This document shows, piece after piece, positions 8,508 to 17,283 of a DNA stretch of 64,000 nt. Position numbers and translations under genes: made by a program. The number at the start of each line of letters is the position of its first letter. Position 1 is the stretch's first letter. A model generated the notes under the pieces. That model was not told where the DNA came from. It did not search any database and saw only the letters and a list, made by a program, of their open reading frames with translations. This DNA is from M3007 sp044230315 (lineage in GTDB: Bacteria > Bacteroidota > Bacteroidia > Chitinophagales > Saprospiraceae): NCBI GenBank assembly GCA_044230315.1, contig JBGARJ010000002.1, positions 62,001-126,000 of the forward strand, written 5' to 3'.

Positions 8508-9635
8508 TTATTCAGCAGGGGTATTTTCCACATTCGTGGATAGTTTTCCACCGGTCAATTGATACAGCATATATAAGACGGCGCTCAACACCAAAACGGC
8601 CCCGGCCTGATGCAGCACGCCGAGCGTCACCGGAACACGGGCCAAACAATTCAGCAACGTAAAAATACCCAGCAAAACCTGCGCCAGTACTACTAAAAGC
8701 AAAAGCCTGTTCCCCTGCAGGATCCGCGGTGTGCCAATGCGTTTATTGGTTTGCCAGACAAAATACAACACCATGACTGTGAGGAGATAAGCCGTGTTCC
8801 GGTGCAAAAACTGGATCAATGCCGGCATAAACGGATTGGTGTCGTAATGGATAAAACTGGCAGGCGCCCAATGGGCGCTATCCGATAAAACCGCAGGCCA
8901 GAAACTACCCTGCATGTCGGGCCAGGTCGGGTAAAATAACCCTGCCTTTGTGCCCGACATCATAGCGCCCAGGGCAATCTGCAGGAAGGTAACCAGCAGC
9001 ATCAACCGGGCATATCGTTTCAACATTGGGTTGTGGAAAACCGATGGATAAGGCTGGTAGGCCATAAAAGTTGTCCACAACAGGTAACTGTAAATTATCA
9101 ACGCCATGCAGAGATGCAGCGTCAGGTTGTAGGCATTTACCCATGGGCGTTGGATCAATCCGCTGGCGACCATGATCCAGCCAAAGAACCCTTCTAGCCC
9201 GGCCAGAAATACAACGACCAGCATCCGCGGCAATATGCGTCTGGAAAACATTCCTTTCCACAAAAACCAACCGAAGGGAAGGATAAAGACCACAAACATG
9301 AGGCGTGCCCACAAGCGGTGAAAATACTCCCAGAAAAAAATGAATTTGAATTCCCCGAGCGTCATGCCCTGGTTAATCTTGTGGTACTGCGGCGTTTGCT
9401 GGTACAAGGCGAAAGCCTCCTGCCAGGAGGACGCACTGAGCGGCGGTACAGCGCCTGTAACGATCTCCCAGCGCGTAATGCTCAGCCCGCTTCCGGTGAG
9501 CCGGGTCACACCGCCAATCACGATCTGAAAGAAGATCATGACCAATCCGGTAATCAGCCAAATTTTAACGGCGGGGGCAATCTGGGTATCTGCAACAAAT
9601 CGAAAACGGGTGGCCATTGTTGTATGGGTTGCCAT
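8508..9635 (-). CDS. ctaA: Heme A synthase (COX15/CtaA)
   Basis: Integral membrane enzyme that oxidises the C8 methyl of heme O to give heme A for cytochrome oxidase. The 375-residue protein has about eight membrane helices and the family's paired conserved histidines: EYFHRLWARL, NLTLHLCMAL, QFLHRNTAYLL and GVLHQAGAVL. The N-terminal segment IGGVTRLTGSGLSITRWEIVTG is diagnostic. The first ATG (complement 9635) is used here; a second in-frame Met lies six codons later. No cytochrome oxidase or heme O synthase gene is nearby. A -7 promoter box lies 54 bases upstream. Confidence 0.95.
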   Translation of the reverse strand: MATHTTMATRFRFVADTQIAPAVKIWLITGLVMIFFQIVIGGVTRLTGSGLSITRWEIVTGAVPPLSASSWQEAFALYQQTPQYHKINQGMTLGEFKFIFFWEYFHRLWARLMFVVFILPFGWFLWKGMFSRRILPRMLVVVFLAGLEGFFGWIMVASGLIQRPWVNAYNLTLHLCMALIIYSYLLWTTFMAYQPYPSVFHNPMLKRYARLMLLVTFLQIALGAMMSGTKAGLFYPTWPDMQGSFWPAVLSDSAHWAPASFIHYDTNPFMPALIQFLHRNTAYLLTVMVLYFVWQTNKRIGTPRILQGNRLLLLVVLAQVLLGIFTLLNCLARVPVTLGVLHQAGAVLVLSAVLYMLYQLTGGKLSTNVENTPAE

Positions 9636-9689
9636 TCAGGAAGCAAAGGACGAACGGGTGCGTTCGAACCGGTTCTGTTTTAAAACAAA

Positions 9690-9697
9690 CAAAAGTA
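9690..9697 (-). promoter_or_regulatory. Candidate -7 box for ctaA
   Basis: TACTTTTG on the minus strand matches TAnnTTTG exactly and lies 54 bases before the ctaA start codon. Confidence 0.5.
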
Positions 9698-9719
9698 GAA
9701 CCCTTTTCGCCAACGGCTT

Positions 9720-10090
9720 TCCACCATTCTAATATTGATAATAATTTTACTTAGTTTAAAATTAATAAAAACACCCCTCATCATTAGCAGTGTTAGTTTG
9801 TGGAAAACTGCATAACTGAAAAAAGCCTTTTTACTACTCCCATCCGACAGCAGGTTATACACAGGTTATCGACATACTACCAGGCTCGCAATCAAAATAT
9901 TGCCGCGCTATTCACACCCATGTTAGCAGCACGGCGAAAAAGTATCTTGGTCGTTTCATTTACACGTTCGCTGTTAACTCCCACAGAGGAATTGCCTTGT
10001 TCTCCACACAAACGGCCGATTTTGCCGCGCCAAACGGCGTTTGCCCGGGACTATGTGGATAGTCCGCATTTTATTAGCAGGTTATCCACA
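9720..10090. other. Candidate replication origin: AT-rich tract and DnaA-box cluster
   Basis: This gap between divergent ctaA and the SRAP gene has no convincing gene. An AT-rich tract spans about 9728-9772. DnaA boxes follow: TTATACACA 9855-9863 (fits TTATNCACA) and TTATCCACA 10082-10090 (exact), plus one-mismatch forms at 9799-9807 (minus), 9866-9874, 9908-9916, 10000-10008 and 10054-10062 (minus). The boxes at 9855 and 9866 are 11 bases apart, one helical turn. TTAGCAG recurs three times, near 9784, 9923 and 10074. parS-type sites lie 2.7 and 3.7 kb to the left. No dnaA gene is in the window. Confidence 0.55.
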
Positions 10091-10201
10091 CGGCCGGTTT
10101 GAAATAGGGAAAAAGTCAGGCTTGACATTCAAGGGTTTATAAATCCGCTTTTTGAACGGTGTTGGTAATTCTGTCAAACATTACGTTTTAAAAATGGTAA
10201 A

Positions 10202-10228
10202 TTTCAAGGCCTTGAAAACGAACGTTTT
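10202..10228. promoter_or_regulatory. Two abutting palindromes upstream of the SRAP gene
   Basis: TTTCAAGGCCTTGAAA (10202-10217) is a perfect 16-base palindrome. It is overlapped by AAAACG-aa-CGTTTT (10215-10228). They lie about 100-130 bases before the SRAP start and could be operator or origin-region protein sites. A shorter CTTGA-cat-TCAAG repeat lies at 10121-10133. Confidence 0.4.
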
Positions 10229-10329
10229 AGGAAACTACTTCTGGTTGAATGCCGGTTTTAGCCGGTATTTTTTGTAAATTGAGGCCTGAATCCGTCCCTT
10301 TCTTTTAAAACAATTTTCCCTTCAGCAAC

Positions 10330-11016
10330 ATGTGTGGCCGTTATTCCTTTGTTCCCACCAAAAACCAAATAGCAGAACAATTGCCGGAAGTCGAATTACC
10401 GCCAGTGCTGCAACTGAGTTTTAATATAGCGCCGACGCAACTGGCCTACGTACTGGCTAACGACCAACCCCACACCTTGCAACAAATGGCTTGGGGGCTG
10501 GTACCCTACTGGAGCCGCGACGGCGTCAACAGCGGCAAACTCATCAATGCCCGCGCAGAAGGTATCCTGGAAAAACCCTCTTTTCGTGCCCCTGCCCTTC
10601 GCCGGCATTGCCTGGTGCCGGCCGACAGTTTTTATGAATGGCGTACGCTGCCAGGCAAACGCAAAGTGCCCTACCGCATCCGGTTAAAAAACGGCCGGCT
10701 CCTGCTGATGGCGGGTATCTGGGATGAGTGGAAAAGCGGCGAAGTACGCAAACGCACTTTTTCAATCGTGACAACCACCCCCAATGCAGATGTGGCCGCC
10801 CTGCACGACCGGATGCCGCTGTTGCTCCCCGATCCGGCATTGCAACAGCGTTGGCTGGAGACCAGCGACCCGGAAGAAATTCGGGCCCTGCTCCAAACGC
10901 CAACGGCCAACGATATTCTGGAACTGTATCAGGTTTCGGCCCGGCTCAATACGGCAGGCACCGATGGGCCCGATCTGCATGAACCGGTGAAGGACCAGCA
11001 TCCCGATCTTTTTTGA
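10330..11016 (+). CDS. SRAP domain protein (YedK/HMCES family)
   Basis: A 228-residue SOS response-associated peptidase family protein. Family members form a covalent thiazolidine link to abasic sites in single-stranded DNA through Cys2. The catalytic set is visible: MCGRYSFVP with Cys2, the NIAPTQ segment, NARAEG, the glutamate in PADSFYEW and the histidine in ALHDRMPLLL. The protein has normal family length. It starts to the right of the candidate origin region and is divergent from ctaA. Its end is 19 bases from the convergent feoB stop. Confidence 0.93.
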   Translation: MCGRYSFVPTKNQIAEQLPEVELPPVLQLSFNIAPTQLAYVLANDQPHTLQQMAWGLVPYWSRDGVNSGKLINARAEGILEKPSFRAPALRRHCLVPADSFYEWRTLPGKRKVPYRIRLKNGRLLLMAGIWDEWKSGEVRKRTFSIVTTTPNADVAALHDRMPLLLPDPALQQRWLETSDPEEIRALLQTPTANDILELYQVSARLNTAGTDGPDLHEPVKDQHPDLF

Positions 11017-11035
11017 ACCCCTACGCTACAAACGA

Positions 11036-13162
11036 TCAGGCAAACAGGTGGTACATTGCCCAGGCGGCACAATAGGCCAGTACGCTCATAAAACTGAACT
11101 GAATAAGGGCCCATTTCCAACTGCCGGTTTCGCGAGTCACCACGGCCAGGGTACTCATGCATTGCATAGCCAGTGCATAAAAAACCAGTAGCGACAGCGC
11201 TGTGGCCAAGGTGTACACCGGTTGGCCGTTGTCTTCAAAGGTGGCCATTTTCATTTTCTGCCGGAGCAAGAGATCGTCTTCCGAACTGCCGATGCTGTAA
11301 ATAGTGGACATGGTACCGACAAAAACCTCTCGGGCAGCAAAAGAGGCAATAATGGCGATCCCGATTTTCCAGTCATACCCCAGGGGCCGGATCACCGGCT
11401 CAATCCAGCGGCCTAAATTGCCTGCATACGAAGCCTCCAATTGATAAGCTGCTATGAGATCTGCCGTGGCAGTGTCGTTCAATTGTTGCGCAGCGGCATG
11501 CGTTTTTGCGTCCACGGCAGCTTGTTCCATGGCATTGCCGGGTCCGAACCGCGCGAGTGCCCACAAGAAAATGGATATGATCAGGATAATTTTCCCTGCG
11601 CCGATCACGAATGCCGACACTTTTTCCCAAACGTTCAACCACAGGTTTTTCCAGTGCGGCATCCGGTACACCGGCAGTTCAATAGCCAGATAGGAAAGTT
11701 CGCGTGTGCGCAACACCTTTTTCATCACAAATCCCGAAGCAAAAGCGGCCAAAACGCCAAGCGCATAAAGGCTGCCGAAGGTCAGGCTTTGCCACGAGAG
11801 GATGCCCAACACCCGCTTGGCCGGTACGGCCAGGCCGATCAAAACGGCATAAACCGGCAGGCGGGCGCTGCAACTGATAAATGGTGTCACCATCACGGTA
11901 ATCAACCGTTCCTGCCAGTTGCCGATAGTCCGGCTGCTCATAATGGCCGGAACGGCGCAGGCTCCGCCACTGATGAGCGATACGACACTGCGCCCGCTCA
12001 TACCAAAACGCCGCATCGTTTTGTCGAACATAAAAACAACACGTGCCATGTAGCCCACCTCTTCCAGAAGGCTGACAAGGAAAAATAAAATGGCTATTTG
12101 CGGTACAAAGACGAGAATACCGCTCAAGCCCGCGAGTATTCCGTCGGTCAGCAGGTCGGTCAGCCAGTGTTCGGGCAGGTGCACTTTCAACCAAATGTTG
12201 AGCCCGCTAAAAAAATTTTCAATCAGGTCCATCGGCACCGTGCTCCAATCGTATATCGACTGGAAGATCAACAGCATGATGCCAAAAAAGAACAAGGGGC
12301 CGAACCACCGGTGCGTGACGATATTATCGATGCTGTCGGTGGGTGTGCTGGGGAATTGCGGAGGATGCTGGACGGCTTCCTGGACGATGGGGGTGAAGCG
12401 GTCGTAGCGGTCGAGGGTTTCATCTACCTGGGCACGGAGCGACACAAAGCCCTTTGTCTGTGCGATGGCTTGTAGCGTTTGATGGTGTTGGGCCGACAAA
12501 TACGGCAACCACGTATGATGGTGCGCCACGAGCAGGGCCTGGTAAGAATTTTCCAGCCCCAGGTTCAGGCAAACGGCTTCCGCTACCTGTTTTTCTATTT
12601 CCGTCAAGGGGTAAAACGGCTTCCTGCTTTCGGGTGCTGTGCCGAGCAGTTTTTCGATTTCACCGATCAATTTCTGGATGTTTTCCCCGGTTCGGCCACT
12701 TACCGCTACTACCGGGATTTGCAGCCGTTCGGCCAGTTTGGCCGCATTAACTTTGATCCCGATCTCCGCAGCCGTATCCGACATGTTCAGCGCCAGCAAT
12801 ACCGGAAGGTCCAGATCCATCAATTGGGTTAAAAGCAACAAGTGCTTTTCCAGGTGGGTGGCGTCGGCCACATACACAATGGCATTTGGGTAATGTGCGT
12901 CTTTAGGGTTGGACAAAACCGCTGCGACGATTTTTTCATCCGAAGAAGTCGGATATAAACTGTAGGTGCCCGGAAGGTCGGTCAGTATCGCTTCGGAACC
13001 ACTGGGAAATCGCAGGCGCCCTTGCTTGATATCTACTGTAACACCCGGAAAATTGCCCGTTTTTTGCCGCAAGCCGGTCAACTGGTTAAAAATTGTGGAC
13101 TTGCCGCTATTAGGATTACCAACCAGGGCTACGTTCAGCCATTTTTCCCCACTGCCTTTCAT
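11036..13162 (-). CDS. feoB: Ferrous iron transporter FeoB
   Basis: Inner-membrane Fe(II) transporter of 708 residues. I start it at the ATG complementary to 13160-13162, since the longer frame overlaps feoA and lacks family similarity. The N-terminal G domain shows G1 GNPNSGKS at residues 15-22, G3 DLPGTY and G4 NMSD. The membrane part has the two Gate motifs with cysteines, GGACAVPAIMSSRTI and PFISCSARLPVYAVLIG. The start overlaps the feoA stop by four bases (ATGA), so the two are translationally coupled. Confidence 0.96.
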   Translation of the reverse strand: MKGSGEKWLNVALVGNPNSGKSTIFNQLTGLRQKTGNFPGVTVDIKQGRLRFPSGSEAILTDLPGTYSLYPTSSDEKIVAAVLSNPKDAHYPNAIVYVADATHLEKHLLLLTQLMDLDLPVLLALNMSDTAAEIGIKVNAAKLAERLQIPVVAVSGRTGENIQKLIGEIEKLLGTAPESRKPFYPLTEIEKQVAEAVCLNLGLENSYQALLVAHHHTWLPYLSAQHHQTLQAIAQTKGFVSLRAQVDETLDRYDRFTPIVQEAVQHPPQFPSTPTDSIDNIVTHRWFGPLFFFGIMLLIFQSIYDWSTVPMDLIENFFSGLNIWLKVHLPEHWLTDLLTDGILAGLSGILVFVPQIAILFFLVSLLEEVGYMARVVFMFDKTMRRFGMSGRSVVSLISGGACAVPAIMSSRTIGNWQERLITVMVTPFISCSARLPVYAVLIGLAVPAKRVLGILSWQSLTFGSLYALGVLAAFASGFVMKKVLRTRELSYLAIELPVYRMPHWKNLWLNVWEKVSAFVIGAGKIILIISIFLWALARFGPGNAMEQAAVDAKTHAAAQQLNDTATADLIAAYQLEASYAGNLGRWIEPVIRPLGYDWKIGIAIIASFAAREVFVGTMSTIYSIGSSEDDLLLRQKMKMATFEDNGQPVYTLATALSLLVFYALAMQCMSTLAVVTRETGSWKWALIQFSFMSVLAYCAAWAMYHLFA

Positions 13163-13392
13163 ACTTCCACTAAAATACTGGCTGCTTCTTCCTCCCGTAA
13201 CGCCAACCGAACACCGTCGGCTTTGATATAATATGCCTTGCCAAACGGCGCACACCGCACCATTTCGATCAGCGTACCCGGCAGCAATCCCATTGCTGTG
13301 AGCTTGCCGGCCAATGCCGGGTCTTCAAACGACAGCGCGCGGGCACTTTCATGATTTTTCAGATCGGGAATCGTACGGAATCGGCGTTGCAT
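13159..13392 (-). CDS. feoA: Ferrous iron transport protein FeoA
   Basis: A small 77-residue SH3-like cytoplasmic protein that accompanies FeoB. Family features seen are the AGKLTAMGLLPGTLIEM segment and the closing ALREEEAASILVEV. It overlaps feoB by four bases and is first in the operon. A -7 promoter box lies 64 bases upstream. No Fur box was recognised with confidence. Confidence 0.92.
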   Translation of the reverse strand: MQRRFRTIPDLKNHESARALSFEDPALAGKLTAMGLLPGTLIEMVRCAPFGKAYYIKADGVRLALREEEAASILVEV

Positions 13393-13455
13393 AATTGCGG
13401 GTGGTTAAAAGGCAAGTACAATCGCTTTGTTGATTTAGACAAAATCCAAACAGCC

Positions 13456-13463
13456 CAAAAGTA
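13456..13463 (-). promoter_or_regulatory. Candidate -7 box for feoAB
   Basis: TACTTTTG on the minus strand fits TAnnTTTG exactly, 64 bases upstream of the feoA start. Confidence 0.45.
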
Positions 13464-13502
13464 GGGCTTGTTCAGATACAGGCATGAATTTTAGCGTGGA
13501 TT

Positions 13503-13541
13503 TTATTAAAAATTCTGGCATGGATGGTCCGTGCCAGAATT
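13503..13541 (-). terminator. Intrinsic terminator after the Gfo/Idh gene
   Basis: The perfect 10-base arms at 13511-13520 and 13532-13541 (AATTCTGGCA / TGCCAGAATT) form a hairpin with an 11-base loop. On the minus strand it is followed by a T-rich stretch, about 100 bases past the oxidoreductase stop. Confidence 0.65.
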
Positions 13542-13638
13542 AGTCGACAAAATTCCGGGAAATTTCCGTGCCGGCCCACAGGCATTCGTCATCCTGGTGT
13601 ATGACCGGAGTCATCGCCGGAACGTGGCACGCCCCTAT

Positions 13639-14790
13639 CTAAAAACGGATCCATTTCTGGTTGCTTTTTCCGCTTTTGATGGTGCGTTCGATAAATTGCA
13701 TACCCCGCACTCCGTCCTGCACAGTTGGGTAATCGGCGTACAATGGATCGGGTTCTTTTCCCTCCAGCCGTGCCTGTATGCAGCGGGCAAAATTGCGGTA
13801 AATATTGGCAAAGGCCTCCAGATAGCCTTCGGGATGACCTGCCGGGATGCGGGTATGGGCCCGGGCTTCAGGATAAAGCGGCCCCACGCCGGTACGGAAA
13901 ATTTGTGCGGGTTGGTCCAACCATTTGACCAGCAGGGTATTGGGTTCCATTTGATGCCACTCCAGGCCGCCTTTTTCGCCGTACACCCGTATGTTCAGGT
14001 TGTTTTCTTCGCCCGCACTGATTTGGCTGGCGTGCAGGATGCCTTTCGCCCCATTGTCGAAACGAAGCAGCACATTTCCATCATCGTCGAGCTGGCGGCC
14101 GGGCACGAAAATGCTGATGTCGGCGCACAGTTCGGTGATCTTCAATCCGGTTATATATTCAGCCAGGTTTTCGGCGTGGGTACCAATGTCGCCGATGGCG
14201 CCTGCAACGCCGCTGCGTTGGGGGTCGGTCCGCCAGGCGGCTTGTTTTTGGCCCGTGGCTTCCAGGTGGGTGCTCAACCAGCCTTGCGGATACTCGACCA
14301 CCACCTTCCGCAAGGCGCCGAGTTCGCCGCGCCGGATCATTTGGCGCGCCTGTTTGACCATCGGATAACCGGTGTAATTGTGGGTCAGGGCGAATAATTG
14401 TCCGGTTTTTTGCACGGTTCTTTCAAGGGCAATAGCTTCTTTCAAATTGAACGCCAACGGTTTATCGCAAATCACATGAAAACCGTGTTCCAGCGCCATT
14501 TTTGCGGGGGCAAAGTGCATATAGTTGGGTGTAACGACAGACACCAACTGCATACGTTTTTCCGGGCGCATTCGAGCTTCCCGTTTGATCATTTCAGCAA
14601 ATGAATTGTACACCCGGTCGGGTGGAAGGCCTAATTGCGCCCCGGAGGCTTTAGATTTTTCCGGATCGCTGCTGAACGCGCCACAAACGAGTTCGATCTC
14701 ACCATCCAGGGTGGCTGCCATGCGGTGTACAGCGCCGATAAAGGCGCCGATCCCGCCGCCAACCATCCCCATGCGAAGTTTTTGTTTCAT
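13639..14790 (-). CDS. Gfo/Idh/MocA-family oxidoreductase
   Basis: A 383-residue NAD(P)-dependent sugar or inositol dehydrogenase-like enzyme; substrate unknown. I use the ATG complementary to 14788-14790 (MKQKLRMGMVGGG), because the Rossmann motif GMVGGGIGAF then falls at the very N-terminus. Other family features are CDKPLAFNLKEA, which carries the catalytic lysine, and GDIGTHAENLAEYITG with the active-site histidine. There is no signal peptide, unlike many Bacteroidota Tat-exported relatives. It stands alone, with a terminator after it. Confidence 0.9.
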   Translation of the reverse strand: MKQKLRMGMVGGGIGAFIGAVHRMAATLDGEIELVCGAFSSDPEKSKASGAQLGLPPDRVYNSFAEMIKREARMRPEKRMQLVSVVTPNYMHFAPAKMALEHGFHVICDKPLAFNLKEAIALERTVQKTGQLFALTHNYTGYPMVKQARQMIRRGELGALRKVVVEYPQGWLSTHLEATGQKQAAWRTDPQRSGVAGAIGDIGTHAENLAEYITGLKITELCADISIFVPGRQLDDDGNVLLRFDNGAKGILHASQISAGEENNLNIRVYGEKGGLEWHQMEPNTLLVKWLDQPAQIFRTGVGPLYPEARAHTRIPAGHPEGYLEAFANIYRNFARCIQARLEGKEPDPLYADYPTVQDGVRGMQFIERTIKSGKSNQKWIRF

Positions 14791-14975
14791 ACGGCAAATT
14801 TTGCGTTGGAGCAATAAGCATTACGGCATAAGAGTTGACAAGAAAAGCAGACTGGTTGCTGTGAAGGGCTTTTTGACCATCAAGGCCTTCCACTGCATCT
14901 ATTAGTAATACTGCGAGAAGGCGAATTTGAAAAGAAAAGCGCTTACTTTGAACATCTATTCTGAAAACCGCATTT

Positions 14976-15749
14976 ATGGAAGAGCATTTTATCGCCGGAG
15001 TACATAATTACTGCGACCGCTGGTGCGAACGGTGCCCGTTCACGGCCCGTTGCCGCGTATATGCCGACGAACAGGAGCTGTCCGACGAAGCGAAAGATCC
15101 TTCCGACCCGGCCTTCTGGCAAAACATCAAAAAGAGTTTTGAAGACGTGCTCGAAACGCTCAACCGCATGATGGAAGAAATGGGGATTGACCCGGAAGAA
15201 TTGGATAATATAGAACTCGCTAAACCCGACCCCGATATTGCAGCGCTGGAAAAAATCATGCGGGAAAAAACGATGTACTACGCGAACGAGGTCAACGATT
15301 TCTTTCGCGCCAACACGCCATTTTTTGAAAAAAAAGGCGAAGAGCTGGAAGCGCAAATTGAAGACGGACAACCCGTTGACGTGGAGCACTGGCAGTTTTT
15401 CCAGGATGCTATGGAGGTCATTCAATGGTATCAGTATTTTATCTCGGCAAAAGTGCACCGCGCGATCAGCAGTATGGAACATCAGGACGCTTTTGACGAT
15501 CCCTTGCAAAGCGATGCGAACGGAAGCGCTAAAATCGCGATAATTGCCATCGAACGGAGTTTGGGCGCCTGGGAAGTCGTGCGCCAGCACCTGCCCGAAA
15601 AACACGATGAAATTTTGGCATTGCAGCGTCATTTGCAGCACCTTCGATCGGAAATGGAGCGGATCTTCCCAAACTGGAACCAATTTCACCGGCCTGGATT
15701 CGACGATGCTCCCGGGGCCATGCTCCGACTGGATTACAATCCGAATTAA
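14976..15749 (+). CDS. Conserved hypothetical protein with N-terminal cysteine cluster
   Basis: I do not recognise this 257-residue protein. It opens with four close cysteines, CDRWCERCPFTARC at residues 13-26, a spacing that could bind zinc or an iron-sulfur cluster. The rest is acidic, rich in Glu and predicted mainly helical, with no membrane segment. The gabD gene begins 15 bases after its stop, so they are probably co-transcribed. A near-consensus -7 box (TTACTTTG, 14943-14950) precedes it. Function unknown; the cluster may be structural. Confidence 0.7.
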   Translation: MEEHFIAGVHNYCDRWCERCPFTARCRVYADEQELSDEAKDPSDPAFWQNIKKSFEDVLETLNRMMEEMGIDPEELDNIELAKPDPDIAALEKIMREKTMYYANEVNDFFRANTPFFEKKGEELEAQIEDGQPVDVEHWQFFQDAMEVIQWYQYFISAKVHRAISSMEHQDAFDDPLQSDANGSAKIAIIAIERSLGAWEVVRQHLPEKHDEILALQRHLQHLRSEMERIFPNWNQFHRPGFDDAPGAMLRLDYNPN

Positions 15750-15764
15750 ACGGACCATATACAC

Positions 15765-17216
15765 ATGTCATTTTTGAAAAATTCAAACCTGCTGCGGCAA
15801 CACGCCTATATTAATGGAGTGTGGTCAGAAGCCGACTCTGGAAATACGTTTGCCGTCACCAACCCGGCAACGGGAGAAATTCTTACCCACGTGGCCGATT
15901 GTGGTGCCGCGGAAACCCAACGGGCCATCGCCGCCGCCGAAGCTGCATTGCCGGGCTGGCGGTCGAAAACGGCTGCCCAACGCGGCGCCATGTTAAAACG
16001 CTGGAACGATCTTATCCTCGAACACGCCGAAGATTTGGCCTTGCTGATGACCCTCGAACAGGGCAAACCGATGACCGAGTCGAGGGGAGAGGTGCGGTAT
16101 GGCGCTTCGTTTATCGAGTGGTTCGCTGAGGAAGGCCGCCGGGTGTACGGCGATATTATTCCGCCACACGCCGCTAATTTGCGGGTATTGGTATTCAAAG
16201 AACCGGTAGGTGTGGTGGCGGCCATTACGCCCTGGAATTTTCCGAATGCGATGATCACCCGGAAAGTAGCACCGGCTTTGGCAGCCGGTTGTACCGTGGT
16301 GATTAAACCCTCCGAAGAAACGCCCCTTTCAGCGCTGGCCTTGGCCGAACTGGCGGGGCAGGCCGGCTTTCCGCCGGGTGTGCTCAATATCCTGACCGGC
16401 CTCGATGCGCCGGCAATTGGTCAAGCCCTTACCCGGAGCCCTGTGGTGCGCAAACTGTCGTTTACAGGCAGCACAGAAGTGGGCAAGTTGCTGATGCGGC
16501 AATGCGCCGATACAGTGAAGAAAATTTCGCTCGAATTGGGTGGCAATGCACCCTTTATCGTGTTTGACGACGCCGATGTGGACGCTGCGGTGGAAGGCGC
16601 CATTGCCTCCAAATACCGGAACTCGGGCCAAACCTGTGTTTGCGCCAACCGCTTATACGTACAAAGCGGCATCTACGACCGGTTTTTGGAAAAATTTACC
16701 CACGCGGTGCAACAGCAAAAAGTAGGCCCCGGTACCGACCAGGGCGTGAGTATCGGACCCCTGATCAATACCGAAGCCCTCGAAAAGGTGCAGCGGCTAT
16801 TGGGCGATGCGGTGGAAAAAGGCGCTCAAATCATAACAGGCGGTCATGCGTTGGAAGGCACATTTTACGAACCAACGGTGGTAGCCGGCATCCGGCCGGG
16901 GATGGATATTTTGCAGGAAGAAATATTCGGTCCCGTGGCGCCGGTGACGCGCTTTGAGACGGAACAAGAGGTAATCCGCCTGGCCAACGACACGCCTTAC
17001 GGGTTGGCATCCTATTTTTATGGTCGCGATGTAGGCCGTATTTTCCGGGTGGCCGAAGCGCTGGAATATGGCATGGTGGGGGTGAATACGGGTATTTTGG
17101 GCACAGCCATCGCCCCCTTTGGCGGAATGAAAGAAAGCGGTATTGGCCGGGAAGGTTCCAAATACGGAATCGAGGAGTTTATGGAAATCAAATACGTTTG
17201 TGTGGCCGGGTTATAA
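15765..17216 (+). CDS. gabD: Succinate-semialdehyde dehydrogenase
   Basis: Aldehyde dehydrogenase superfamily enzyme that should oxidise succinate semialdehyde to succinate with NAD(P). Length is 483 residues. The catalytic residues are Asn158 in TPWNFP, Glu257 in LELGGNAPF and Cys291 in NSGQTCVCANRLYV. The CVC motif and the C-terminal GGMKESGIGREGSKYGIEE are typical of the GabD group. It follows the cysteine-cluster hypothetical gene by 15 bases; no GABA transaminase is adjacent, so the source of substrate is unclear. Confidence 0.92.
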   Translation: MSFLKNSNLLRQHAYINGVWSEADSGNTFAVTNPATGEILTHVADCGAAETQRAIAAAEAALPGWRSKTAAQRGAMLKRWNDLILEHAEDLALLMTLEQGKPMTESRGEVRYGASFIEWFAEEGRRVYGDIIPPHAANLRVLVFKEPVGVVAAITPWNFPNAMITRKVAPALAAGCTVVIKPSEETPLSALALAELAGQAGFPPGVLNILTGLDAPAIGQALTRSPVVRKLSFTGSTEVGKLLMRQCADTVKKISLELGGNAPFIVFDDADVDAAVEGAIASKYRNSGQTCVCANRLYVQSGIYDRFLEKFTHAVQQQKVGPGTDQGVSIGPLINTEALEKVQRLLGDAVEKGAQIITGGHALEGTFYEPTVVAGIRPGMDILQEEIFGPVAPVTRFETEQEVIRLANDTPYGLASYFYGRDVGRIFRVAEALEYGMVGVNTGILGTAIAPFGGMKESGIGREGSKYGIEEFMEIKYVCVAGL

Positions 17217-17265
17217 AAAACAGTCTGGAATTTTGGTTGGCATACTTGGCTCGACAAAATTCCAG
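17215..17265 (-). terminator. Intrinsic terminator after the CHAT gene
   Basis: CTGGAATTTTG (17225-17235) and CAAAATTCCAG (17255-17265) are perfect 11-base arms. On the minus strand the hairpin is followed by a run of T residues. It lies between convergent gabD and the CHAT gene. Confidence 0.65.
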
Positions 17266-17283
17266 GCCACTTCAATTGCACCT

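Noticed and set aside
9800..10102. 100-codon plus frame in the candidate origin region
   Set aside because: No family signal, no promoter or start context, and the region is dominated by DnaA-box-like sequence.
13531..14397. Plus-strand open frame opposite the Gfo/Idh gene
   Set aside because: No similarity seen; the minus frame has the conserved motifs.
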